The notes: generated from the letters alone by a model not told the origin. A stretch of DNA of 64,000 nucleotides from Rotaria macrura (GCA_900239685.1 OENT01000008.1:372001-436000), one strand, 5' to 3'. Numbered from the stretch's first letter, positions 1 to 13,637 are shown. A program made the numbers and translations.

Positions 1-765
1 TATAAGATCTAGATGCATTTTTTTCTCTTTTATTATGCATAGAGTAGATTAATCACAGACAGAATATGTTAAACAGTATAATTCCTGTTTCTGTCGTACA
101 ATTCCGGTGAGTTAAAAATAATTTGTTTTTCCATTAAACCAATGATCATGTACATGTGAAACATATAGATCGATACGAAGAAGAATTTCGATAATATTTT
201 TAATTAGATCGCCATTTTTTTTCGAATAAACAAATGCTTTTATTCTCATTCTCGGTATGCTTCTATGAAATTCCAAAAGTAGATGAATAAATAGTAGGAA
301 ATTCTATTGAATATTCCTTCTATTTATATGCATATGACGGTCTGTATGACTCGTCTATGGATAGTTGAGCAAATCAAGCACGCTAACAAAGATTGAATGT
401 CTATTAAATTCACACGCAAATGCATGCATAATTGATAATTCAATGCGACTAGTGTTTCATCTTCTAAGGTTTTTCTATCTTTTTTTTTCTTTCTTATTAG
501 ACAACTTATTATTATCATCATCATTAAAGAAAATGCAAGAAAGAGAGTTCTTCGAAGTTATTCTTTCTCTTCTTTTTAAAACGTTTAAATAATTATGAGA
601 AAATTTTTTATGGCAAAATCGTAAGTGCACTAGTAAAATGTTCAACGTAATAAAATTTCTTCAATGAAACAAAACATACATTGTTAATTTAGATAGAAAA
701 AGAATATAGTTTAGAAAAAAAAAAATTAAAGCGGAAATTTTATTTTTCTTTTGCATATTCAATAG
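1..765. other. no gene recognised; 5' flank or intron of the PTPRN-like gene
   Basis: AT-rich sequence with no reading frame I can link to a protein family. It ends in a 3' splice site at 764-765 that leads into the first recognisable exon of the receptor pseudophosphatase. It may therefore be intron, with the ectodomain exons lying left of the window. Confidence 0.5.
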
Positions 766-3434
766 GGTACAAAACTATCAGCTGAACGATCCGATGGTTC
801 ACGTTTTGCCATTATTACATTGGTTACATGTGCTTGGGTTCTCTTTATCATGGGCTCATTTGCTATGGTTTATGTTATTAAACGTAATGATCGCATTCGA
901 AATAAATTTGCCAGCATAACACATCTTAAAGGTTTATCAAATGATTATTATCAAGTAAGAAAAAAGAATGACAAATAAAAAAAGGCACTCATCTCCTCTC
1001 GTTGTCTCGTTTCGAAAGGATTTATGTCGACAACAAATGCAAACACAACCAACACGTCGCACATCAGCAGAAGTACAAAGAACAACTGTCGGTAGCTATT
1101 CTAAACTTCGTAGTGAAAATTCATCTTCAAGAAGTTCAACATCATCATACTGTGAAGATCCTAGTACTGTCGCTGATATGGATATTATGACAGGACATTT
1201 GATTCTAGTAAGTAGAATGTTATTATTCTAGCTTGAATTTTTTTATTTTCTATCTTTGTATTTTCTAGTCCTATATGGAAGATCATCTGCAAAATCGTCA
1301 TCGCTTAGAATCTGAATGGGAGTCATTGTGTACGGATGAAGCATATGACCAACAAGCCTCATGTTCTGTTGCACTTTCGGAAGTTAATGAAAGAAAGAAT
1401 CGCTATATGGATTGTATACCATGTAAGTTAAACTATCGAAATTGTGACCTTTTCATTAAATTAATGATTGATGCATATGGTCGTATATCAGTTGACATTT
1501 ATTTCCTTTTACTTTCACTTGTTGTCTCTCTTATATTATATATATATGTTTTATCCGTGCCGCTGCCGAAGGGTCGCATATGTGAAATATAACTATCCGA
1601 GAGCATCTCTATTATATTTATATACTAGATAAATGTTGAAACACTTCAGTGAAAAAAGAGAATAAGAAGAGAAGAAAGGTAAGCGTCAGTTCAGCTCGCC
1701 TTTCTTTTCTTAGTGTCGTTAATTAGAATTGATAATCGAAATTCGAGTAGGATAACTCCTTTTGGTTTCCTTTTTCCATGCATGCTTAAGAAGCTTTGCT
1801 GTGTGCATGTGCTTCAATACTATCTCAGAATTCAAATTGAAACACCATCATCAGAAAAAGCATCGTGCATCATTCTCTCTTTCTTCTCATACAGACGATC
1901 ATACACGCATTCAACTTGCAAACAATGACGATGGCGATTACATTAATGCAAGTAGAATAGTAAGTTGAATATTATTATCGAAGTTTATGAGAGGAAAATG
2001 AAAACATCTATCTACATTGTATGATTAGACTGATTCAGATCCCAAATGCAAATATATAGCAACACAAGGTCCTATGCCGAATACAACAAATGCATTTTGG
2101 CAAATGGTTTGGGAACAAGGATCATGTGTTATTGTAGCATTGACACGACCCAGTATGAGGAGCACACATATTTGTATATTTTATTTTTCAGCAGGAAAAT
2201 TTTCTTGTTTTCAGTTGAAAATGGAATTACAATGTGTCATCATTATTGGCCAGTGGAAGGTTCTGAGCAATACAATGATTTCGAAGTATAAGAATAAATT
2301 TTAGAAGAAAAAAAACTTCTATGAAGTGTATATAAATATACATTTTTTTCTCTAATATTTTGACTTAAAAGGTTAACCTCGTTTCGGAGCATTTATGGTC
2401 GGATGATTATGTTGTTCGAAGTTTTTATTTGAAGAATATTCAAACAATGGAAACACGCACTGTGACACAATTTCACTTTTTAACATGGGATGAATTGTGT
2501 AATCCACCATCGACTGAAGCCATACTTGACTTTCGACGGTATGTTAATTCAAAAAACAAAGTATATGGTTAAGGAGAATTAGAAAATTCTTGTACTCTTC
2601 ATATTCATTTGTTTGAAATGAATCAAAGACAAAACAAAGATAAATTATCACTTGAGATATAATTAGAAATGAGTACGCATGAACGTGATTATGTTCTATT
2701 TTCAGATCTCTAAGGAAAAAAAAATAGAAAGAGATGCGAGCAAACGATGAAGAGAAACTATATTCTTTTCTGAAAGATTATAACACAAAAGGAAGGCAGA
2801 AAGAAAGAGTAATACTATTTTGAGGACTTTCTTTAATTAATAGACATTTATACTTATCATTCAAAGAAGAAATTATACATCTTTTTAGGCAGCTTTTGAA
2901 AATTATGCAATTTGGGAATAAATAATTGCATAGTGACAAAAGCGACCTGAAGAGGATTTCAAGTATTGTCATAATTATATATATTGTAACAAAAAGATAA
3001 AAGAAATTTATTTCTACTGTTGTTTATTATTTTCTTTTACAACTTTTTTTTTTAGAAAAGTGAATAAATCCTTCCGTGGTCAATCATCAACGCTCATTGT
3101 TCATTGCAAGTATGTGCATAGATTGCCTGTTTATAATGAACATTGTTCACTATTTTTATTTTGTGAAGTGATGGTATTGGACGCACTGGCACATATATAT
3201 TACTTGATATTGTCCTGAATCGGATTAATAAAGGAGCACGAGAAATAAATATTGCTGCTACGCTTGAACATATTCGTGATCAACGCGATAAAATGGTTAA
3301 AACTAAAGTACGTCGATATGAAAATGAATCTCTTTTAAAAATTTATTGCTGTTTTTATTTAGGATCAATTTGAGTTTGTCTTCGCTGCTGTTGCTGAAGA
3401 AGTCACTGCTTTATTAAAAATACTATCCCAATAA
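766..3434 (+). CDS. PTPRN: PTPRN/IA-2-like receptor tyrosine phosphatase (catalytically dead), 3' part
   Basis: Ten exons join in phase: 766-954, 1019-1207, 1269-1422, 1895-1959, 2029-2152, 2215-2285, 2372-2538, 3056-3109, 3169-3307, 3363-3434. The first encodes a hydrophobic transmembrane segment followed by basic residues. Next come the juxtamembrane DLCRQQM and TGHLILSYMEDHL motifs typical of IA-2, then one phosphatase domain (YINAS, YIATQGP, FWQMVWE). The P-loop reads HCNDGIGRTG, with Asp where active enzymes have Ala. The WPD loop reads TWDELCNPP, so the general-acid Asp is displaced. Both changes mark the IA-2 family as a pseudophosphatase; family members sit in dense-core secretory vesicles and influence neuropeptide release. 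The ectodomain and start codon were not found. The stop gives the family-like end ALLKILSQ. Confidence 0.92.
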
Positions 3435-5223
3435 GACTCAAAATCAGGAGGAAACAACAAAAGTCCATTCATCTCAACAATAAATTTCGAATTTTTTCTC
3501 TTTTCTTTTGTCAAATAAAAACATAATTTATGAGGGATGAATAAATGGAACAATTAAACTCGAACGTATCAAAATCATTTTTACGCTGACATATGCGTCA
3601 AAGAATCAAGCGCAATTTCGAGGACGATCATTTTGAATTTGTTATTGCAAGGGAAGCTTGAGAAAGGTACTAGATGAAATTCGTTATGTTCCATGGTAGA
3701 TCAGGTTCTAATGGAGTATATTACGGATAAACCGAATTAATGAAGAATAATTCATTAGTATTTAGGAGTATCGAAACTTAGCAATGCTTTCATGAAGGTC
3801 TATCTTGAATAATGAATACTCAATTTAGTAACTGGCATCGTAAAAACTACCTAGATTGCTATCAAGATCGAATATATCGTATTAGAATTGTGCTTTTAAA
3901 TACTTTCCATTTATTTAATTGCATTCAAAATACGCAACGTCTTTATTGGTTTTTACTAAATAACGTATTGTTCTTACTGCTCTTCACTAATGAAATCAAA
4001 TCTACGTCAACAGTTCTGGTGTTTTTATAATAACTGTTTCTTCTTTTGTAATAATAATCAAAAGAAAAGGAAAAACAATTTTGTGTTTCATTTCATTCTA
4101 TTTTCTTCTTCTATTACAGAGAAAGTAATAACTTCATATTACTAGACGTTACAGAAATGAGGAAAATATTTCATTTACATCTAGGTCCATGATGAGTCAA
4201 GTTTACCATTGTCTTTTTCTTCTAGTATGTTAGACGAATATTCACGGTCGTCATACATGGTAGATTGAAAAAAATCAGTAGAGATAAAGTAATATAACTT
4301 ACTGTTACCATGAAATCACTTATCGGGGAGTTGATTGAATAGTCCAATCTTGATCATGCAACGATGATAAAATAGTGCGAGACTGCATTTTGCACATCAT
4401 TTAATGAACTATACCTAGGAACTCTCATAAATGTTTTCAAAACTCCAGAACTCCTCTGATTCCTTTGTTTTCATTATAATCGGAAAATATAATTAATTGA
4501 GTCATGCATGAATTTCTTTAATTACATAATGCTTCGGTATTGTTTCTATGGAATGAGATCAATTGATCTTTTTAGGATTAAAGACAAGTTCGGCAATATA
4601 AGACATGATGTCGCCACATGTAAGAACTTTGTTTGAAAAAAAGCCTACGAAAATTGATTAGCTTAGTATAATGTAAAAAATTGCTTCGATTTTTTACGCA
4701 CAGTAATTGAATGAACTATTTGTCTAATTAACCTATTTATTTTTTATTGCTTGACTTCGTCATCAAATAAGATGAATCCTAACTAATGACGTCATACGTG
4801 TGCAGAAGTGTCAGAAAACAGTTTGTTTAACAGTTGTAAAACTTTTATATATTGTAAATCAAAGCATTGTCTTATAATAGAACCTGTTTTATACATTTAT
4901 TTTTACTTTTGTTCGGTGATTATATCGGTATTCAATGCAAAGTATGATGATCATTTTCAATTCGTTGGATTTTCATGGAATGCAAAAATCATTTACATAT
5001 TTCAAATGCTTCATCGTTAACTAAAAATACAACTATTGAAAGAAATATTTGTTCATTTTTCATACGCAAATTCAACTTCAGCCAATTCTAAAAACTTATC
5101 ATTAGACCATACCAAATTAAGTAAGACTTATTCTGGAAATATTACCATTGATCCACTGACAATCAAGTATAAACCACACATTATTAAAATGATATGTTCC
5201 TTTTAATATTTTGTCTTCCCTAG
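3435..5223. other. intergenic, may hold 5' exons of the CREB-type gene
   Basis: No conserved protein is visible. A perfect cAMP response element lies at 4787-4794. A small stretch at about 5083-5121 has splice-like borders but does not join in phase with the next recognised CREB exon, so it is not called. The start codon of the CREB gene should lie here. Confidence 0.5.
4787..4794. promoter_or_regulatory. perfect CRE palindrome upstream of the CREB-type gene
   Basis: TGACGTCA, the full consensus CREB binding site, lies about 430 bp before the first recognised exon of a CREB homologue. Vertebrate CREB/CREM genes are known to autoregulate through such sites. The same 8-mer also occurs near 7398 and 29645, and about one is expected by chance in a window of this composition, so function is only suggested. 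Confidence 0.3.
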
Positions 5224-6688
5224 TAAATTATCGAGTGAAATAAGAAAGCAAGAAAAACTTCACAATCAATCTATTGAAGAAGTGAATTCAATCGAAAATC
5301 AGTCCCAAACGATTCTCACTCAATTATTACCTCGACCGACCGGTTATCTATTTTTCTTTTCAATCAACATCCAATCATCAAGTACTCTTTTTAGTAGTTA
5401 CAACTGTTCGCCTTCGTTCAGGTGAAACCTCAGATCGCATATTACTTGTCCAAATGACAAATACTGGTGGTCATCTCATGCCAACATTAAATCCAGCTCA
5501 CTTAGCAGATGCTGCTGGATCATATTTCGTATCAGGCAAGAATTTATCGATTTCTATTACTAAGATAAAAATCAGTACATTGTTTGTCATCTGAAGACCA
5601 TGTGTTAAATTGAAAGAGTTGTTATTTACTACAACAAATTTTTACTATTGAATGTATGCTGTCAATGTAATTCTATTATGAACAAAAAACATACGTTGAT
5701 TAATAGAGAAATATATTTACTTAGAATTTCCTTGAGATTCATACAGTTGAATATGTATGAACTAATTTTTAGCTATGATTTTTCCCTATTTCTGAAAAAA
5801 TTTTTCAGAGCTTTTCATGACAATGGCCTATTAGTTTATGACATGTGTATGTCAGTGATTAGTGGATTTTTATTCTCCACTAAACATAAATATCCAAAAG
5901 TAAATATATTCAAACAAATCTTTAGGAATATCCGAGGAGATTGTTTAGATTCAGTAGACGTCATCAAACTTGATTTTGAATTCTTTTGTGAATTTTTCAA
6001 GTCAAATTATGGTTTATACTAGATATATAGTTTAATGGCTCAACCAATGTAAGCGAATTTTCATTAGTTCAATATCAAGAGCGGCTTTCTGCTAAAACTC
6101 GATTCATTTTGCAAGAAATGACATATGCTAAACGCTGTAGAATAGTTCGATTGACTACTATGATTTGATATTTTCGAATGATAGAATTCTTATCATTTTG
6201 TCTATTATAGGTCTGAATGAATTGGCATCGAATTATAAATTAAATCCGTCATCAAATACGGATTTACCATCTCCATCGTCTTCATCGAATTCATCGAATC
6301 CTCCATCATCAAGTCAACAACATCACCAGCACCTTCATCCGCATCAACATCAAACGCATCACACACGACGACATGGAGAAGGCAATGATCCAACGCGAAA
6401 ACGAGAGATGCGTTTACAAAAAAATCGGTAACGTTTCAGCTCATATGTATTTCTCTGAATCATTTCCTTGTACTTCGATTTCATTTTAGTGAAGCGGCAC
6501 GTGAATGTCGTCGTAAGAAAAAAGAATATATAAAATGTCTAGAAGAACGTGTAGCTGTACTTGAAACTCAAAATAAAGCATTAATTGAAGAATTAAGACA
6601 ACTAAAAGAACTCTACTGTCAACGAGAAGAAACCAATAATAATAAAAATAGTTCAAAGCCAACAGCATCATCAACAGCAACACGTTAA
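5224..6688 (+). CDS. CREB: CREB-type bZIP transcription factor (5' end not resolved)
   Basis: Four exons join in phase: 5224-5342, 5395-5535, 6211-6427, 6490-6688. The C-terminus is a near-exact CREB/ATF1/CREM bZIP domain. Its basic region spans RKREMRLQKNR (end of exon 3) and EAARECRRKKKEY (start of exon 4), followed by a leucine zipper with CLEERVAVLE and LIEELRQLKELYC. The middle is Gln/Ser/Thr- and His-rich, as in CREB transactivation regions. The protein should bind CRE sites as a dimer and mediate cAMP/Ca signalling. The exon ending at 5535 uses a GC donor (CAG then GCAAGA). No kinase-inducible RRPSY motif was seen in these exons; it may be in an unfound upstream exon. A 12-residue Asn/Ser/Thr-rich tail follows the zipper. 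Confidence 0.88.
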
Positions 6689-8153
6689 AGACAAGAACAG
6701 TATTATTTTTCTTTTTTTCTTCTTCATTATTCATTATTTATTTGTTGTGCAACAGTGTGTATTTCTTTTTGTTTGCCGTGTTTATATTTTTCATTTCATG
6801 TGATCTGTTTTGTATTCGGAGACGTTCGATGTATGACAATATAAACAAAGAAAAGACATGATGGCTTATCTTTTTCAGTTATCTGCTTTTTTTTGTTCAT
6901 GTAATATTTCTTTTTCTATTCACTTATTTTAGACATGTTTATCGACGAATGTTAACAAAGTAAATCTTTCGTTTTAGAAAGATTTACTTTTAATAAGACA
7001 GTCGTTTTTCAAGAAACGAAGACTAGAAAAAAAGAGCAAAGTATGTTTTAATAGTGTCAATATTTGTTTTTAACAAGGACCATGTGATATGAGTAGAAAA
7101 AGTAATCACGAACAGTTCCTGTTTATGAAAAAAGAACGGATGTTATCAGTATTTATTTGTAATTAATTAAATAGCCATGAAATGGTGAGCAGAATATGAG
7201 CATATGTTCACGGGAAAGTTCTTTACTCTACTAACATGCTTTTAGCTCATGAAATGTTTTAAAATTCACGCTTGAAGCTATATTCTTATTGAGCAGATTT
7301 CTAATTAAACAGAGAAATGATGTGATCTCAAAATTTATTGAAATAGAATAATTTACTAACTTTTAGAAGCATAATATTCTTTTTAAAAATGAAGTTCTGA
7401 CGTCAATGAACAATAATGACAAATTTTTTAAAATAGTAATACACATTTATTTCCTTTGTTGTTTTTAGTCATTCTTAAGTCAGAACATAAAAATTTTCAT
7501 AGATCAGTATATTTTTCGCAATTAATCATGTAACGTGCTTTTTTTATTCTCAGTATATCTACATGTTAATACTTGAATACTTATTTGACTTACATCTAGT
7601 GTTGATACACTCGAGATATTATCTGAGAAAATTCAAAGGAAGCTTTTCTTTCATTTATGGACGAACGCTATTTTAAGATAAAAAAATAAAGCTAAAATTT
7701 GTATACTTTAGAAATTGTCTTTCTCATGATCAATATGATTTACGATATTGAAATAAATATAATTGACAGAACATTTTTTATGTATATATGTTTAGTACGA
7801 TGACTAAACTAGTCACAAGAAAGCACTTATTCTTTTTTTTTATTGGGCATCTAATTAGCAAGAAAGGTTCTCATTACGCAGGAATATCAAAGATCACGAG
7901 AACTATTTTCTGAGTAGTCATTTAAAAAATTAGACTTTATAAAACTTTGCTGATATTTCAAACTCAATCAATTTTGATTCTTAGACAATGACAATGGATG
8001 ACAATGGAGTTTTAAATAAGTGTTCTTATCATTCACATGTCTCAACACAAAAAACTACGTGTTTTTCATCGATATCATTTCATTCTGCCTTGTTTGCCTC
8101 CTTCTCATCGAAAACAATAACATTCATTAATATTTTTTTTTCTACGTAGCATC
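6689..8153. other. CREB 3' flank and intergenic region
   Basis: No gene recognised. Contains a perfect 14-bp stem-loop at 6957-6990 and a second CRE octamer at 7398-7405. The segment before 8148 is T-rich and leads to a splice-acceptor-like AG just before the DENND6 start. Confidence 0.5.
6957..6990 (+). other. stem-loop downstream of the CREB gene
   Basis: AAAGTAAATCTTTC and its exact reverse complement are separated by 6 nt, about 270 bp after the CREB stop codon. It could be a 3' UTR hairpin or chance. It is too short for a microRNA precursor. Confidence 0.4.
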
Positions 8154-11100
8154 ATGAATATAAGTGTTCCATTATCACCAACGTCATCTAATTTCCATCG
8201 TTCACATTCCGATCGTGATCTAATAGCAGCTGAACGTCGTTTTACTCGTGTTCATCTCAACAGTTCATCGTCATCATCAAATCTTGCAATACAATCACCA
8301 ACTACTACTTCTAATTCACCAGCATCACCACCGTTTACGAATTCATTATCAACACCAGTATATTTGCCATGGGATCGTTTACAGAAATGGTTCTATGGTA
8401 TTGCTATTGTGAATTTTGATCTCGAATTAGGACAATCAATTGAATCAATTCTACCGAATCATTGTAAACTAACAGAAAAGGAGAAACTAAATATATCTTA
8501 TTTGTCATTTCCTGATACGAATTCAACACGTCTCGGTGATTTTCAATATCACTTTCGTATAAATCATGAATCAACAAATACGACAACAGATTATCAATAT
8601 TATAATTCTATAGTTCCTGCAGCATTACAAATCGATAATAATTCACTATTTGGTTATGTTAACTTTCGTCAAATGCGTGACAAAACAATAAAACGTGGAT
8701 TTTTTCAAAAATCATTCGTTATTTTGTCAAAATTACCATTTATTTCACTCTTGCTAACGATTGCTCATCGATTGGCTCTAAATTATTTTGAAAACGGTTT
8801 AATCAGTTTAGAAGCATGTTGTCATTTAATAGATAGTCAATGGCCAGAACCTGAACCTGGTAAAACATTACTACTACCTTTATTAGACAATGTTCTTCAA
8901 GCACGCATTCCAACACATGGCGATAAACCATTTTCATCATCAGATCTTGTTCAATTTCGATTAATTGTTAATGAAACACTGGCAACAAATCATAATCATT
9001 CATTCAAATTTCCTATTGACAATGATATTGATATTGAAGTATCATCGAAGAATTCACCAGAAGATGAAGTAAACCAAATATTTTCGTATGTTATTATCTG
9101 AATAAAGATTTCATATAGGTAACAACTAATCATACAACTACTGAATCTATAACGAAAAATGAACAACAAAAATTGCCATGTTTGATACCATTTGTTTATG
9201 ATGTTAATACATATCTATCGTTATCATGTGTCTTAACACATATTCAACTTTTATGGGAATTAGTTCTATTGAATGAACCAATTGCAATACTTGGAAATTT
9301 TCCAACAAAATGTTCACAAACTGTTCAAGCTCTTGGTACAAATTTTTTTCCATTCTGACAGGTTTTGTTAGATCTCTCATATGTTCAAAAATACAAAGGA
9401 AGATAACTTTAGACTTCCAGTAAAATAAGTTCGAGATTCATTACATTGTAGAATGGATGTCAAGAATTTTTCTTATACAATATCTAAGATTCAGTATTGT
9501 TCGGAATATGTTATATCGATGAAGAACAGAATGAAATTTGCTTTCTTTGTTAAATGACTGACAAGAATCAACCGTGAACATTTGTATTGAATAGAAGCTT
9601 TCATCTAGTAAGTTAATTGAAGAGTTTCGAAGTCAAAGACAAGTTATCAGTTGATATAAAGATAAATAAAAGTAATTTTTCCTCTCCAAACAGAGTCATC
9701 ATGATAGTTTACTTATCGTTTTCATATGTATCATTGATAAGAATATCGACATATTATACCTAGCCGATATCGATCAACATTAGAAACTAGAAGTAAGTAT
9801 GATTTGACTTAGTTTGAAAATAATGAAATTGAATCCAGTACGAATAGAATATTTCATAGAAATAAATAAACTATTTCGATATTTTCTTGGATTCTTTCTT
9901 CGTGTAAAAAGTCTGCAAATAAAGCGGCTATGTCTGTCAGTATAGAACTAGGTTTATGTAATCAACAATTGAACCATAATTTCATAGGAAATACTCTACT
10001 TGTTGAAGAAAAATGAATGTATAAAGTTGAAAGTATTCTACATGGAGGTAGCCTTTTGTATTTTTTTATGTGTGAATTATTATGTTTTGTTAGAATAAAG
10101 CTCCACTTTTATAATCCAGCTTAATAAAATATCTCTTTTGCTTGCCATTACATTGCTTCACTAGATTAGAAAAATACATAGAAAAATAGACACTAATTTA
10201 GATTATGATTAGTCGTGGCTTGTTGTCTATGTCATTGTGTTTGCAGTGGACATTTCATTATCAATTTTATTTTCAGCATTGATGGTTCTATTATGATAAA
10301 GTAGATAGGTTCGGCAAAGTCTTCTGCATAGCACGACTGACATGAAACAAATACATGAGATTTGAAAATATTTGACGAAAACCCTTTCGTTTAAAACACA
10401 ATTGGAACCTAGAATCATAGTTTATTTCAATAGATAATTGAAAAACTTCGTTTTAAAATTATTTTCAGTGTATATCATATGGCCATTAAGATATGCAAAT
10501 GACTACCGTCCATTTTTTACGATTCATAATAGTGAATTTCATGAAATAACATTTAATTCTTCAAAGAAAACACCAGTATCATTACCACAACTCATAATTG
10601 GCGTAACGAATCCATTTTTTGCTAAACTTCTTCATCAATGGCCACATATAATTCGTATTGACGATAATACAGAAGTAAAATCAATCAAAAAAAGTGAAAA
10701 TTTTCTTCTTGTCGAACATGAAGAAGATAATTTATGTGTGAACGAACTCGAAGATAGCATGGAATTATCATCATCTCCACAAGCTCAGATTAATATTAAG
10801 AAAAAGAAAATTTCAACAACTTCAAAGCCATACAAACCGACTCATACATCCGATTACAATGCATCCCATTTAGCATTTGTCATGAAAGCTGGTCTATATA
10901 CAAAATATAAATCATATTTACATCGTGATAAAGTAATTCTGAAGAAACTACAATCAACCAATACTCAACAACGTCCTGACACAGTACAAAATGCTTTACT
11001 CAGACGATTTTTTCTTGAATTAACACAGAGTTTTATCATACCACTTGAACGATATTTTTCTAGTCTGCTACCATTACGTAAATATTATCAAGCTAATCGT

Positions 11101-11562
11101 GAACCGCCAATAATCAAGGAATTCGATAAAGAAGATTTCCTCAAAACACTCGATCAATATGGTCCTCAACTAACATCTGGTTTGAAAGGTGATTGGAAAG
11201 AATTGTATAAGCATTTTTTATCAACACCAAATTTTCGTCTTTGGTTATTGAATCGACGTCAAGAAGCAAATGCAAAAATCCATTCATTATATATTGAAAC
11301 AATAGCAAATTGTCGTTTAGAACAAGATTTAAATCTATCGCGATTAGAAGAAATCGAACTGATTGATTTAGTTATTAAATTTAAAGACTTAATTCAACGT
11401 TTAGAAAGTAAAAATGATGAATTATTAATACGAATCGACGAAAAATTAAAAACTGATTATTTAGAAAAATTAAAATTAAAATTGAAAATAATTATCGACG
11501 AAAATTTATCTGATGATATGAAAATAATATTTAACAAACCCATGAAACTTTCATCATCTTAA
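8154..11562 (+). CDS. DENND6: DENND6 (DENN domain Rab guanine-nucleotide exchange factor)
   Basis: Three in-phase exons (8154-9068, 9119-9335, 10469-11562) encode about 741 residues. After a Ser/Thr-rich N-terminus the DENN tripartite domain is clear: FDLELGQSIESILP, LSFPDTNSTRLGD, FGYVNFRQMRD, RGFFQKSFVILSKLPF, then VLTHIQLLWELVLLNEP, RPFFTIHNSEF, GVTNPFFAKLLHQWPHI and ALLRRFFLELTQSFIIPLE. In mammals DENND6A/B act on Rab14 in endosome recycling and cell adhesion; the same role is inferred. It is longer than the human protein (about 600) through the N-terminal low-complexity stretch and an acidic/basic insert in exon 3. The second intron is 1133 bp while the first is 50 bp. An AG preceded by a T tract sits 4 nt before the ATG. 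Confidence 0.94.
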
Positions 11563-13637
11563 AATCTTTTCATTCTGCTTTTCAATCACAATCATTAATT
11601 GCAATATTTTCTTTTTCGTTCATCTAAATGCTCAGAGTGTACTATTTTTTGTTTGCTTATCTGTTATTCATTAAGATAAAATGAGAAATATTTGTGAAAA
11701 AATCATTCAAATTTATCAAAATAATTACTTTCGATTGTTTGTTTCTTAGATGTTTGATGACGAGTTGAGCATTGCACTTTTATGAACATTTGCGACGAGT
11801 TTCGCACTCAAGAAATAAGGTAAGAGTTCATAAAATAAATGGATTTCAATGATAGAATATTTTTCTTCAAAATACTTAATCGATTACAAGAGGTAAATTT
11901 ATCTGAACAACGAATATCATATTGTGATTCAACTATGAATTTTTCAAACTTTCTCTGGCGAAATTTAGCGTTCATTACTGAACCGATGTTGTTATTGTTG
12001 TTTTCATTGACGTTTTATGTTACTAGGACAAGTTGTTCGATTGATAAAATATTCTTTCGAATATTATACATTAGATTTCATTTCGTTTATTAACTAGTCA
12101 TATAATTATACTAGCTATTGGTGATTCAATGACAGAATGTCTATAAGAGCAAAGTTATTTGGGATTCCCAATGTCGTGTATTATGTAGGCTCGATTGAAC
12201 TATGAATATTGTGAACCATGCCTTGGATCATAGGATTCTCTGTAGCACAAATAATAGTGAATTATTGCAGAAAACTGTAGTGTTTCATTGGGAAATACAA
12301 GTTTTCTCTTTTAGATTTCAAAGTTTGCAGTTCATACTCTTCTCTGCGATAAGGCTTGACGAGAATGAATAGATGTGAAAGTTTCACATCGTTTAAATGC
12401 TTCTATTCAGTAATACATACATGAGAATAGATCTTTGTAGATAAGCGGCATGAAAAATCTGTAGCTAAATTGTTTCAGTCATCGTTCAGTTTCATAAATT
12501 TATTTCTGTATAAGACCTTCTATATAGTGTTGTACTGAAAGAATACTATTTCACCGGATATGATTTATCCGTTAAAATTCTTTCAAGATGTGCATTACTC
12601 ATTAGATACCATATGATACATTAGCCTTTTGTATTGTAAATTAGAAAAAATTAAGAAAACTAAAACAAAACAGTTCGATGATCTAGAGGAATTGCGAATG
12701 TTTAGTCACAGACTTCTAATGATTCTACTACTACTATTTAAATGAATTGCATTTTGATGCGACTACATGCATCATAAACTCAATTATTAAGTATGATATA
12801 AAAATGAATGTCAGTTTTAAATGAATCAATGATCTCCTTTCAAAACTAAGTAGAACATGTTCTGCATATTTAAATAATCGACATGTCATTCATAGAGGAC
12901 ATACACAGATAGCAATCGTATTATTCGATCACTAGTATCTTCTTTTGATTGGATATTAATTTATTTTGCCTTGTTTGTTTATGCTGGATCAGTAGATGAC
13001 GACTATTTTCTTTAATGAAAATGTGATCGACTTCTCAATCATGAATCGTGGAGCTACGAGACCAGTTACTTCATATTTTTGAAAAGAGTAATTAGCCTAT
13101 TTTCTGTCCTCTTTCGTTTCATCGTTCATTGTTTCCTATCACCGCTTTGCCGATGGGCTTACATTGACGTCCTAAATGAAAACTTATCTTTGAGCTTCGC
13201 AACAATACTTTACACTATATAATCAAATCTATAGGTATGGATTTAAAACTATTCGATGGTGATTGAGTTCACCACAGAAGACAATTATCTAACTACAATA
13301 TCTTTCGTTCGAGAGAGTACTATTTTTCTAATGAGATAAATGTCTATTGGTGTACTGTGTTCATGTTAGTATTTCCTTCACGTAGTTTCCATTCATTTGT
13401 TGAAAATAGACACATCGAAATTTGAAAATTTCTGACATGTACAAAGAATTCGATATTATCATAGAAAATATTCTACCAAATAGCAATTGTTCATATTAAA
13501 CAAAGATCGAATATGTTATTTCCAGGGATTTCTTATTGTTCCTGAATTAGAAGAAAGACATATTGATTATTGCTATATCATTAACAAAAAAGAAATCATA
13601 AATAAATATATACAATCATCGATACAGCTATTTTATA
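11563..13637. other. intergenic, no gene recognised
   Basis: AT-rich spacer between DENND6 and ATMIN. A perfect 19-bp palindrome (GATGTGAAA, one base, mirror arm) lies near 12373-12391. An 84-codon open frame at 11839-12093 has no recognisable motif. Confidence 0.5.

Noticed and set aside
5083..5121. Possible extra CREB exon with AG and GTAAGA borders
   Set aside because: Its only open frame does not join in phase with the exon starting at 5224.
5648..6022. 124-codon plus-strand open frame in the CREB gene
   Set aside because: It lies inside an intron defined by in-phase flanking exons, has no motif, and is AT-rich with hydrophobic and Phe/Ile bias typical of chance frames.
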